From assembly GCA_016715065.1 (NCBI GenBank), contig JADKBN010000003.1:124001-188000 (forward strand): a DNA stretch of 64,000 bases. Reading direction: 5' to 3'. Made by a program: the position numbers and the translations under genes. Below the pieces are notes generated by a model. It did not search any database. It was not told the DNA's origin and worked only from the letters and a program-made list of their open reading frames with translations. Below, one piece after another: positions 52,548-61,300 of the stretch; the stretch's first letter is position 1, and each line of letters starts with the position of its first letter. Source of the DNA: Fibrobacterota bacterium (GTDB lineage: Bacteria > Fibrobacterota > Fibrobacteria > UBA5070).

Positions 52548-53051
52548 ATGCACAAGCTCTGTCTGATGATCGCCAGCCTCTCCTTGCCCGCCGTGGCCCA
52601 GAACGCCTTGGTGAATGGGGATTTCGAGAAGGGACTGGATGGCTGGGTGGTTTGGGGTGGCGAGACCACCACGCAAGCGCACGGCGGGAACCTCGCCTGC
52701 AAAGTGACGTTGGCCAATCCGGCTTGGGCGGGGGTCAGCCAGAGCGTGGCGGTGCCGGAAGGGATGAAGTCCATGCGGGTGAGTGGGTGGTTGGAATCGA
52801 TCGGCATCCGTGGCGGCAAGGAGAACTGGGAACGCGGACGGATTTCGGTGGAGCTCTTTGGAGCCAAGGGCGACACCGTGGGCGGAAACCTCCTGGCGGT
52901 GGGCCAGGTGCGCGGCAAAATGGCGTGGACCCGCATGGAACGGATCTATCCGCTGCCCCCGGAGGCAAAAACTGTCAAGATCGGCTGCGCCTTGGGGAAC
53001 TCCACCGGGACGCTGCATTGCGACGATCTGTCGGTGGAATTTCTGCCTTAG
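52548..53051 (+). CDS. Exported carbohydrate-binding-module-like protein
   Basis: The product is 167 aa from ATG 52548; an upstream in-frame ATG at 52416 lies in the hairpin region and would spoil the signal peptide ('LCLMIASLSLPAVAQ'). It then reads 'NALVNGDFEKGLDGWVVWGGETTTQAHGGNLACKV', the NGDFExGxxxW opening of CBM4/9/22-type jelly-roll modules, through to 'GTLHCDDLSVEF'. It is a single module with no catalytic domain, so it could bind polysaccharide at the cell surface, in keeping with a polymer-degrading lifestyle. Confidence 0.75.
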   Translation: MHKLCLMIASLSLPAVAQNALVNGDFEKGLDGWVVWGGETTTQAHGGNLACKVTLANPAWAGVSQSVAVPEGMKSMRVSGWLESIGIRGGKENWERGRISVELFGAKGDTVGGNLLAVGQVRGKMAWTRMERIYPLPPEAKTVKIGCALGNSTGTLHCDDLSVEFLP

Positions 53052-53156
53052 TTGAGAAATACAACAAGAAATTATCGTAAAACAATAATTAGTTCTTGCT
53101 TTTCGGTATCTGTGGCCGTATTCTTTGGGAAGAACAACAGCCTTGGAGAATGGTGC

Positions 53157-53654
53157 ATGCGCTACTTCGGTCCCAAATCGCTTTCGTCCGTGTTGTATCG
53201 CGTCACGCAAGTCGCATGGATCTTGATGATTCCGGCCGTGTTGGCTCTGTGCACGTTGCTGTTTTTCGCGATCTTCCAGATCGATCTGGGCGATCCCGTC
53301 ACTTCCGGACTCAACAGCGAATGCGCGAAGATGACGCACGATCCGGACTGGCAGGAAATGATGTCCATGCCCACACCGGCTCGCGCCTTGGTGTTTCCGT
53401 ATCTGTTCCTACTCGCCTTCCTGATGGTCCAGATTCTTCGCAAATCGCAATCGCTGTTTGATCATTTCCGCAACAACGACGTCTTCCGAACGGCCAACGT
53501 ACGGATTCTGTCGAACCTGAACAAATACATGATCGGCCTGGCCGTGGTCACCTTCAATCCGGCGACGCTTCTGGTCTGTCTCATCCTGCTGCTGGTCACC
53601 GAAATCCTCAAGGATGGAAGCGTCCTCCAGGATGAACTCGATCTGACGGTCTGA
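53157..53654 (+). CDS. DUF2975 membrane protein
   Basis: The product is 165 aa from ATG 53157 (GGAG site just before). Four membrane segments: 'VAWILMIPAVLALCTLLFFAIF', 'ALVFPYLFLLAFLMVQIL', 'YMIGLAVVTFNPATLLVCLILLL' and a fourth weaker one. Family marks include 'SQSLFDHFRNNDVFRTANVRILSNLNKYMIG'. DUF2975 genes are commonly coupled to a small YozG-like HTH gene, as here (6-base gap). Function unknown; possibly a membrane sensor for the regulator. Confidence 0.85.
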   Translation: MRYFGPKSLSSVLYRVTQVAWILMIPAVLALCTLLFFAIFQIDLGDPVTSGLNSECAKMTHDPDWQEMMSMPTPARALVFPYLFLLAFLMVQILRKSQSLFDHFRNNDVFRTANVRILSNLNKYMIGLAVVTFNPATLLVCLILLLVTEILKDGSVLQDELDLTV

Positions 53655-53660
53655 CGCGCC

Positions 53661-53882
53661 ATGGGAATCGTATTTCGACTCGATCGCATGATGGCCGACC
53701 GCAAGATGTCCCTCAACGAACTGGCGCGTCGGATCGACATCACCGACGCGAACCTGTCCATCCTCAAGACCGGCAAGGCCAAGGCGGTCCGCATCGCGAC
53801 GCTCGAGGCGATCTGTCGGGAATTGCACTGCCAGCCGGGCGACCTGTTGGAATTCGATCCCGGCAAACCGCCAAGCGAATGA
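53661..53882 (+). CDS. Small XRE HTH regulator (YozG-like)
   Basis: The product is 73 aa, a stand-alone Cro/CI HTH: 'MGIVFRLDRMMADRKMSLNELARRIDITDANLSILKTGKAKAVRIATLEAICRELHCQPGDLLEF'. This matches the YozG family usually next to DUF2975 genes. It probably regulates its own operon and perhaps the membrane protein genes downstream. Confidence 0.9.
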   Translation: MGIVFRLDRMMADRKMSLNELARRIDITDANLSILKTGKAKAVRIATLEAICRELHCQPGDLLEFDPGKPPSE

Positions 53883-53984
53883 AATAGGGCGATTGTTCCA
53901 CCAGCCCCTGCCACGAAGTCCGATCCCACCGATCTCGGACCATTGAATCGCACGTCCACAAAGAATCCACCAAAAGGAAATCAG

Positions 53985-54644
53985 ATGGAACTCCAGAAAT
54001 GGGGCGCGCGCGCCGCCCCGGTGCTCGCGCTTGTCTACATCGCGGGGATCGCCCTGAACTTGACCGTCCTCGATACGTCAGGAATTGTCGACGGCTTGGA
54101 GAGGACTCGCTTCCAGGTGGAGAACCAGGGCGCGATGTCGGCGTTCATCCTGGTGCTGTACGTCTTGTTCGGATGCCTGGTGCCCGTGGTCGCGCTGGCG
54201 CTCCACGAAAGGCTTTCCGACGGTGCGAGCCAGCTCATGAAACTTGCGACGGGCTTCGCGTTCGTGTGGTCCACACTTCTGATCGGAAGCGGTCTGGTGT
54301 ACCGGACCGGCCTGGTCGCGGTCGCGAAACTCCTCCCGGAAGATCCATCGGCCGCAGTCCAGCTCATGCGCACCATCGAGGCGATCCACGAAGGCCTGGG
54401 CTGCACGGTGGAGATTCCCGGCGGTTTGTGGATCCTGCTGACGGGTTTGGCGATCCGGCGCACAGGGACGTTTCCGCGTGCCTGCGGATCGGTAGGCATG
54501 GTGGTGGGAGTCGCGGGACTCCTCACGATCGTGCCGATCTTCTATGTGCCGGCGGTCGGTGCTTTCGCTTTGCTGAGCATCCTCTGGTTTTCCCGCATGG
54601 GCTATTTGATGTCCCGACCCGTCCCGTCCCAAGCCGCCCTCTAG
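53985..54644 (+). CDS. DUF4386-like membrane protein
   Basis: The product is 219 aa from ATG 53985 (AAAAGGAAA site). Six or so membrane helices ('APVLALVYIAGIALNLTVL', 'MSAFILVLYVLFGCLVPVVALAL', 'LATGFAFVWSTLLIGSGLVY', 'VGMVVGVAGLLTIVPIFYVPAVGAFALLSILWF'). The layout resembles DUF4386 proteins. Function unknown. It is 102 bases after the YozG-like gene and may belong to the same regulated group. Confidence 0.65.
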   Translation: MELQKWGARAAPVLALVYIAGIALNLTVLDTSGIVDGLERTRFQVENQGAMSAFILVLYVLFGCLVPVVALALHERLSDGASQLMKLATGFAFVWSTLLIGSGLVYRTGLVAVAKLLPEDPSAAVQLMRTIEAIHEGLGCTVEIPGGLWILLTGLAIRRTGTFPRACGSVGMVVGVAGLLTIVPIFYVPAVGAFALLSILWFSRMGYLMSRPVPSQAAL

Positions 54645-54693
54645 AACCAACATGGCGTCGTCCGCCACCACCTTTCCCAGAAACGATTCGCCC

Positions 54694-55161
54694 ATGACCA
54701 GCTCGACCTTCTCTGACAAAATCCGACTCAAACTTTCCATGCTGTGGATCTTCGTGGTCGCCAACTACCTGTACTGCGACGTCCTTTCGCTCATGGACCC
54801 CACCTTCCTGAGGGTCTTGCTGCAAGGCGGCCCTCCCGGCTTGCCGATGACCGAAAGCTTCCTGCTCTACGCCGGCATGTTGATGGAGATCCCGATGGCC
54901 ATGATCGTGGTCTCGAGGCTGTTGGAGCACCGCGCCAACCGATGGCTCAACCTGGTCGCGGGCGCCCTCATGGCCATGGTGCAGATCGGGTCGTTCTGGA
55001 TGGGGACCGGCCCCACCTTGCACTACGTGTTCTTCAGTGCCGTCGAGATCGCCATCTTGGCGTCCATCGTGTGGACGGCTTGGAAATGGACCGCGACAGG
55101 AACTGACGAAAGGTCCGTCGAGGGCTCCCCAATGGCAACCACCACCCTTCGCCAACCCTGA
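54694..55161 (+). CDS. DUF6326-like membrane protein
   Basis: The product is 155 aa from ATG 54694. Four helices; the family-like opening is 'SDKIRLKLSMLWIFVVANYLYCDVLSLMDP', then 'LLYAGMLMEIPMAMIVVSRLLEHRANRWLNLVAGALMAMVQIGSFW'. These small proteins are uncharacterised. It lies between another small membrane protein and a START protein on the same strand. Confidence 0.7.
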   Translation: MTSSTFSDKIRLKLSMLWIFVVANYLYCDVLSLMDPTFLRVLLQGGPPGLPMTESFLLYAGMLMEIPMAMIVVSRLLEHRANRWLNLVAGALMAMVQIGSFWMGTGPTLHYVFFSAVEIAILASIVWTAWKWTATGTDERSVEGSPMATTTLRQP

Positions 55162-55181
55162 ATCACAGAGGATTCCCACTC

Positions 55182-55838
55182 ATGTCAAAAAACCTCGGAT
55201 TGCGCATCTCCCTACTGTGCGTCGCTCTTTACGGCTCGATGGCTCCCGCCGAAGCCGGGGACTGGAAGACCCAGACCAGCAAGGACGGCAAGATCACCGT
55301 CCACTCGAAGGTCTCGAGCATGAAGGCCGCCAACGGCGACGAGGCTCCCCTCATCGAGTACAAGGGAACCACCATCGCCACGGTCGACTTCGCCAAGTGC
55401 GTCGCGGTCCTGCTGGATGTTTCCAAGCACAAGACCATCAACGACGACGAAACAAGCCGCATCGTCGAGACCGTTTCGGATCGCGAATGGATCGTCCACT
55501 ACGACTTGAGCGTCCCGTGGCCGCTGCCCAAGAGCGATTGCGTGGCGAAGATGACCTACATGCGCGATTCGACAGGCAAGGTCGCGACCATCGCGTTCAG
55601 GGCCGCCCCGACCAAGTGGACCACGACGAAGGCCAAGCGCATCGAGGTCTACGACTTGACGTACACCCTCAAGGATCTGGGAGCGGGGCGCGTCGAGGTG
55701 TCGTCGGTGGGGAAAAGCTCGCCCCCGTTTCGCGTGCCCGAATGGATGATCCGATCGGCCATGCCAGGAACCGTCTCCGATCCCTTGGCGAGGATTCTCC
55801 AACTGGCGGGGGCCGATAGCCAGGCAGCTGCGAAGTGA
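55182..55838 (+). CDS. Exported START-domain protein
   Basis: The product is 218 aa. The signal peptide 'LLCVALYGSMAPAEA' is followed by 'GDWKTQTSKDGKITVHSKVSS', then the START core with 'CVAVLLDVSKHKTINDDETSRIVETVSDREWIVHYDLSVPWPLPKSDCVAK' and 'GAGRVEVSSVGKSSPPFRVPEWMIR'. It should bind a hydrophobic ligand in the periplasm. It is a distant relative of the START part of the protein at 11.9 kb. Starts 20 bases after the DUF6326 gene. Confidence 0.85.
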   Translation: MSKNLGLRISLLCVALYGSMAPAEAGDWKTQTSKDGKITVHSKVSSMKAANGDEAPLIEYKGTTIATVDFAKCVAVLLDVSKHKTINDDETSRIVETVSDREWIVHYDLSVPWPLPKSDCVAKMTYMRDSTGKVATIAFRAAPTKWTTTKAKRIEVYDLTYTLKDLGAGRVEVSSVGKSSPPFRVPEWMIRSAMPGTVSDPLARILQLAGADSQAAAK

Positions 55839-55893
55839 GGAGGGCCGGTCGGACGATTGGTCGTTCTTGGATGAAGCACTGTAGCTTACAGTA

Positions 55894-56583
55894 TTAATTC
55901 TCTACGGACAGTTTCAACCAAGGCTTGTCGGTGGATTGGGCATGTCGCCCATTCGCTCGGTAAATTTGGTGATGCAATGGCATCGCTCTGACCCTTGGTT
56001 TCGTGGTCGACGCCTCTGAGAAGACCCTTTGAGCGAGGAAGTTGTACCTCGATCCATTGTGCTGCTCCTTCCGAAGCAATCCTTCGGAAGCACTCATGTA
56101 GACCTCGTAGAACATGCTATCGGAGCTCTCGAGGAAAATGTGAAAGCAGTCATTGAAGACACGCCCATCAACATTGCAGGTGGCCTCCTTCAGTAGGTTC
56201 ACCTTTCGGGATTCTGATTGAAGAACGGTATCGTCCAGGAAGATGGTGTTGCTATCAATTTCAGCCCCGGGATCCAGGTAATATCTCCATGCCACCTTCG
56301 GATTACTCTCGGTCGCGGGAGACTCCCTTGTCAGCACCAGGCTTGAGCGCGAAGCATCACAGGAGTCGTCTTTGTTTGCGATCGAGCATGTACGGATGAC
56401 GGCCCATTGACTGCCGTTGTGAGTGGTGTCCTTCAAGTAGGTTTCCCTGCTGAAATGATCCTTCATGGAGGTCTCTTTCGTCGAGAACACCACGTTGTGA
56501 CCTGGGACGAAGTGGGAGTACTTCAGGCTCTGACTGAAGCAGACTCCCGCGAGGGATAGAGCGAGGAGAATTGCAGATTTCAT
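55894..56583 (-). CDS. Exported protein, unknown
   Basis: The product is 229 aa with signal peptide 'AILLALSLAGVCFSQ'. Four or more Cys (TCSIAN, DSCDAS, ATCNVDG, NDCFHIF) suggest disulfides. No family recognised. Its AT content is above that of its neighbours, so it may be a recent arrival. It lies downstream of and on the same strand as hipA, separated by 69 bases. Confidence 0.65.
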   Translation of the reverse strand: MKSAILLALSLAGVCFSQSLKYSHFVPGHNVVFSTKETSMKDHFSRETYLKDTTHNGSQWAVIRTCSIANKDDSCDASRSSLVLTRESPATESNPKVAWRYYLDPGAEIDSNTIFLDDTVLQSESRKVNLLKEATCNVDGRVFNDCFHIFLESSDSMFYEVYMSASEGLLRKEQHNGSRYNFLAQRVFSEASTTKPRVRAMPLHHQIYRANGRHAQSTDKPWLKLSVEN

Positions 56584-56652
56584 CGATTTCTCAATGCAGG
56601 TTGATGTTGGTGTCTCTCAATTTGCTTTTCGACTTGGCCGTGAAGCAGGTCT

Positions 56653-57951
56653 TCAAAGGATTTCTTGAAAGGATTGGATGCGCTGTGTTTCCTTCGCGGA
56701 AACGCCCGCGATCCGGGCGAATTCCGGCCATTGGGCCACGGCAGCCCTGATTTCCTTGATGACCACGTTCGAGGTCCCGACCTTGTGCACCTTGGCTTCG
56801 GCTTGCAGGTCGGAAAGGGCGAAATTCTTGAACTTCCCGTTCACCGACATCAGGTGCTGCTGGATCCATTCGCTGGCGGGGTTGTAGGAAAATGTCATGT
56901 CGTAGGCCGGGGCCAGCCGCCAGCCGTTTCCTTGCTTGAGGAGGAACGAGACATTCTTCGTGTGGTCATCGCAATTTCTCGCCATCACATTGAAAACCAT
57001 CCTTCGGTAAGCCTGTTCGAGATCTTCGTAAGGCAGCCCAAGCTCCTTGATGGTGCTGAACAACTGCGTGTATGCATGGACGCCTTTGAGCTTGTAGTCC
57101 AGGTGTGCCATGGCGCAGAGGGTCTGGGCGTGGTGACGGATGCTTCCGTCTCGATCGAAGCGTTTGGTCATGAAGTGGGCTCGACCGTTTTCCTCCAGGA
57201 GCTGGCAATCGGTCATTTCGATTTTCGCCGCCCGGGCCATCAGATGGTAGGCGTACTCGGTCCTCCCGAATTCATCCGGGTCGCCGAGTAGGCGATTGGT
57301 GACGCCATCGAATTTCAGGAGCCACTGCTCGAAGCCTTTCGGACAATTTGCGGCTTGTCCCGATCGGATTTCGTTGGTGGCTTGGTTCCATGCGATCACG
57401 GCCTTAGCGCGGGCGCCGCCAGCGGAGGTGCCGACATCGATGATGTGCTGCAAGGAACGCCTCGCTTCGAGTTCATTGGAGATGCTTCCGGAGATGGCCT
57501 CCTTGGCTTCCTCCACGAGCTCGTTCAAGTCGATGGCGGTGACCGACCGGGCGGCATCGTTCGGGCTGGGTTTGAATTCCAAAGCACCCATGGAGCGTTT
57601 GCCCATGTATGCCAAACGATCCAGTGCGGAAACCGCGCTCGGTGCGAAGCCTCGCTCGGCCATGTACCTGTCGATCAACGCGTTGCCGAAGGCGTCTGGC
57701 AGGGCATCGCTCAACATCGCGGGCAGCCTGTTGTAGGTGAGCTCCGGGAGATTGGGGAACACGTGAACCTCGTCGCCGGTCGTTGGCATCTTGAGGGGCG
57801 CGGGTTCGATGCCGGAGCGCTTGAATTCTTCCGTGAAGCTGAAGCCGTAGAAGCCGTAGGCTGGCTGCATCGCCAGTGCCCCCATGTGCTTTCCCCACAT
57901 GAAGACGTGGATGACTTCCACCTGCTTGAACGGAGTCTTCTTCTTAGCCAT
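56653..57951 (-). CDS. hipA: HipA-family serine/threonine kinase toxin
   Basis: The product is 432 aa from ATG 57951 ('MAKKKTPFKQVEVIHVFMWGKHMGAL'), which overlaps the HipB stop; a longer frame upstream is the shadow of hipB. Kinase motifs: 'SVGTSAGGARAKAV' region (Gly-rich loop), 'GFEQWLLKFDGV' (Lys), 'TKRFDRDG', the catalytic 'MARNCDDHTKNVSFLL' (N-x-D-D-H) and 'LAPAYDMTFSYN' (metal-binding Asp). All catalytic positions are present, so it is probably active. HipA kinases phosphorylate aminoacyl-tRNA synthetases and cause dormancy. Confidence 0.92.
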   Translation of the reverse strand: MAKKKTPFKQVEVIHVFMWGKHMGALAMQPAYGFYGFSFTEEFKRSGIEPAPLKMPTTGDEVHVFPNLPELTYNRLPAMLSDALPDAFGNALIDRYMAERGFAPSAVSALDRLAYMGKRSMGALEFKPSPNDAARSVTAIDLNELVEEAKEAISGSISNELEARRSLQHIIDVGTSAGGARAKAVIAWNQATNEIRSGQAANCPKGFEQWLLKFDGVTNRLLGDPDEFGRTEYAYHLMARAAKIEMTDCQLLEENGRAHFMTKRFDRDGSIRHHAQTLCAMAHLDYKLKGVHAYTQLFSTIKELGLPYEDLEQAYRRMVFNVMARNCDDHTKNVSFLLKQGNGWRLAPAYDMTFSYNPASEWIQQHLMSVNGKFKNFALSDLQAEAKVHKVGTSNVVIKEIRAAVAQWPEFARIAGVSAKETQRIQSFQEIL

Positions 57952-58252
57952 GATCGATCTTCTTTCGGGCCCGTTGCCGCTGTTGAGCGTCCCGCGTGAG
58001 CGTGAGGGGGTTGATTGTGGGAAGCGGCGTGATGGTCTTGAGCCAATCTTCCCGCCCAAGTGCAAGCAGCAAGGAAATGAAGGATCGGAGATTCGATCCA
58101 CTTCCGTTCTCGATGTTCTTTAGCGCGTTGACGCTGATTCCAGCTTGGGCAGCCAAACTCCTCTGGTCGACGTTTCGTTTGAGGCGAAGCTCTTTCAGGC
58201 TCTCCCCTAGCGAGGCTTGGAGCACGTCCACGGGGTCGGTCAGTTGGGCCAT
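57944..58252 (-). CDS. hipB: HipB-like antitoxin (XRE)
   Basis: The product is 102 aa with a clear HTH: 'LKELRLKRNVDQRSLAAQAGISVNALKNIENGSGSNLRSFISLLLALGREDWLKTI'. It precedes and overlaps hipA by 8 bases, the standard antitoxin-first order. It should neutralise HipA and repress the operon. Upstream, 58270-58340 is AT-rich and likely the promoter. Confidence 0.9.
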   Translation of the reverse strand: MAQLTDPVDVLQASLGESLKELRLKRNVDQRSLAAQAGISVNALKNIENGSGSNLRSFISLLLALGREDWLKTITPLPTINPLTLTRDAQQRQRARKKIDHG

Positions 58253-58373
58253 CCGAATCTCCTCGGCAAGCAGCAGTTACTCACTACAACAACAGCCTAT
58301 TTTCAGGCTGTTAATTCAATCATACCTTATTTATAGCTGCTTTTCGGATTCTTATGGGCGTCAATGACCCACC

Positions 58374-61300
58374 CTAGTGTGCGATCACGCCCCGGTCCTT
58401 GATCGATTTGTGGAGGCGTTCCACTTGCAGGCAGAAGGCCTCCACGCGGGTGTCCACGATCTGCGGGAACGGGTTGCCGTCGGACTCGATGGACAAAAAG
58501 GGCAACTGGAGCACTTCGTCGGGGAAGGAATGCTTCTTGCCCATCGACTTGTCCAGGCGCTTTTTCGTGATCGAGGACGTGTCCGAGGCGATCACCGATT
58601 CGATGATGCGCGTGGGCATGCAGGCGAAGGGCCCGATGGAAACCAAGCCATGTGCGTGCGTGGGAAGCTCCTTCCAGAACGATCCCACCACCAGAAGCGC
58701 CTCGCCCGTGAACCGCACATCGAAATATTTCTTGGCGTATTCCACGATGCCAGGGATGTCCAGGAGCTCGTACTCGTAGAAGCCCGATCGCGAGAGGGCC
58801 CGCTTGATCTTCTTCTCGTAGCCGCGCTGCAGGAACATCTTGATCTTGTGCGTGGCGCGCTTTTTCATGCCGAACTTGTTTTCCCAGATGTCCTGGTCGA
58901 CATTCCAGTCGGAGTAGGCGAGGTATTCGTACACGTGGGCGCGCTTGGCCAGGATGCCCCGCTTGGCGAAGCGCTCGGACAGATCCTGGCAGGAGAATTC
59001 GTCGCGGCGCACGTACATCTCGCCGGTAAGCGATACCTTCGGGACGTCCTTGATGTCCTTCTTGCGCGGGATGCGGTGCAGGGCTCGCGCGACGTCGGCC
59101 ACCAGCTCGAACAGCTTCTCGCCGCGGTGCTCCCGGAAGCAGCGCAGGATGCGGTCCCACTGGTGCTCGAATTCCTTTTGGGCCGACACCGGGTCCACCG
59201 CCAACACGTCGATGGCCATGCGCACGTCTTCCATCACGTCGGAGAGAATGATCGACTTCAATGCGTTGAGCACGTCGGAGGTGGCCAGGCCCCCGTAGCC
59301 GTTGGTGTTGGACAAGGACAGGAACGCAACGTTCTTGATCTTGTGCTTGGCCACGAGCTTTCGCAGGTACACGTTGTACTGCGTGAGGCGACAACCGCCG
59401 GCGGAGGTGGGCATGAAGAACACCAGGTGTTCACCGGCCTCGGCGCGATCGCGCAAGTACCTCAGAAGACTTCCGCACACCAGCTGCAGCGGCAGGCACT
59501 CCTTGCAGGAGCTGTGGCCGCGACCCAGGCGCAGCACGTCCACGTCCGGCATGGCCAGGGGCGTGGCACGGAATCCGATCCCGTTGAAGATCGCCGCGAT
59601 CCCGGTGGTGCCAAGGGTTCCCATGGAGGGGAAGATCATGTGGACCTTCGGATCCTCCTTCATGCAGGTTTCCACTCCCTCGGAGCTGACGAACCAGCCG
59701 CGTCCGTCGTGGATGCGGATTTCCGCGGGCACGAACGGCATTTCCGGTTCGGAGGGCTTCCAGACTTGACGGAATTTGTCGACAATGTCCAGGAACGCCT
59801 CGATGCGGGTGTTCACGCCCGCGTCGGCCGAGTGGCTGTCCAATTCCAGCGTGAGCGAGGGCTTTTCGCCCTGGTAGTCGCGGAAGTAGCCCACCAAAAA
59901 GGCGTCCGGTCCGCAGGAGAAGTTGGTCACCCACGTGCCGAACAGCTGCGGATGGCGGGCCACCACCTGGGCGGCGCGCAACAGATTCTGTCCGATCGCC
60001 CAGTTGATGTCCGGATCCACCGCTTCGTCCGCCCAGGCCAGGGCGTCCCAGGGGATCACGTCCACGCCGCGGGAGGCGAACTTGGCCGGAATGCCCAGGT
60101 TCCCTTCCTTGGCGAAGGCGTTGTAGGGGCGCCCGAACAGCACGACGGCCATGCGCTTGGGGTCGGCTTCCAATCGCTCCAGGATGCGTTGGCCTTCGCG
60201 GCGCATCTCGCGAACGAAGGAGTCCTGGGCGGATGCTCCCGCACGGGCGGCATCGCGGCCCTGCGAACGGCTGCGTCCCATCTGGACGGCCAATGCCTCG
60301 AAGACGGGGATCTGGGTGTCGTATCCCTTGGAGAAATCGACCTCCGGTTCCAGCACCTTGCTCTTGGCCAGATCCTGTCGGAAGGTCTGCTGCAGCCAGT
60401 ACGACTCGCTCATCACCAGAAGGCACGTGGACTGCCAGGCGCGGTCGCCGTTGCCGCCCGGCACGGGCAGCGAGAAGACCTTGGGCAGGAACACCCAATC
60501 GATCTCCTTTTGCAAAAGGTTGGCCAATGTGCCGTGGGCGATCTCGGCGGGATAGCAGAATTCCGTGTGCTTGCGGCGCATGCCCTCTTCATCCACGCCG
60601 TCGGAGAGCACGATCTCGCAACCCAGTTCGCCGAAGAATGCCGACCAGAACGGATGGAGCTGGTTGGTGAGGAATGATCGCGGGATGCCCACCTTGGGGC
60701 GGTCCTTGTGGTTGTTGTTTGCCGGCTGCGGGGCGAAGACCAATTCTTGTCTGCGCTCCACGAAGTCGTGCAGCGTCCGGTCGGTCTTGCCGCTGCGGGC
60801 CACGTCGTAGTACTTGTAGCAGGCGCCTCCAAAGGGGTGGCGTTTGCCGTTGATGGACAGCATCGCGATCTCGCAGCCGCGGTCGCATTTTTCCGCGCCG
60901 CCCCGGCAGATGAACGGATTGAGCCGCTCCACTTCGCGCGCGGCCAATTCGGAAAGCGAGTAGGAGCCCTTCTCCAATGCGCCGCGCTCCATGCGCTCCT
61001 TGGCTTCCAAAGCCACGCCGAACGCTCCCATCAGACCCGGGCTGGGAGGGACGATGATCTCCTTGCCCAAAAGCGTGGCCATGGCCAGAGGCACGGCCTT
61101 GTTGTAGCAGACGCCGCCCTGCATGAACACCTTGCGTCCCACGGTGCGCTGGCCCTTGACGCGGTTGACGTAGTTCTGGCAGATCGAGTAGACCAAGCCC
61201 GCGGCGATCTCTTCGCGCGTCAGTCCCTCCTGGACGGCGGTCTTGATGTCGGATCCGATGAACGCCGAGCATTGGTCGGAGAAGTTGGGAGAACGCGTGG

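Noticed and set aside
58377..60677. 766-codon plus-strand frame
   Set aside because: Antisense to the activase gene, which has intact ASKHA and Cys motifs on the minus strand.
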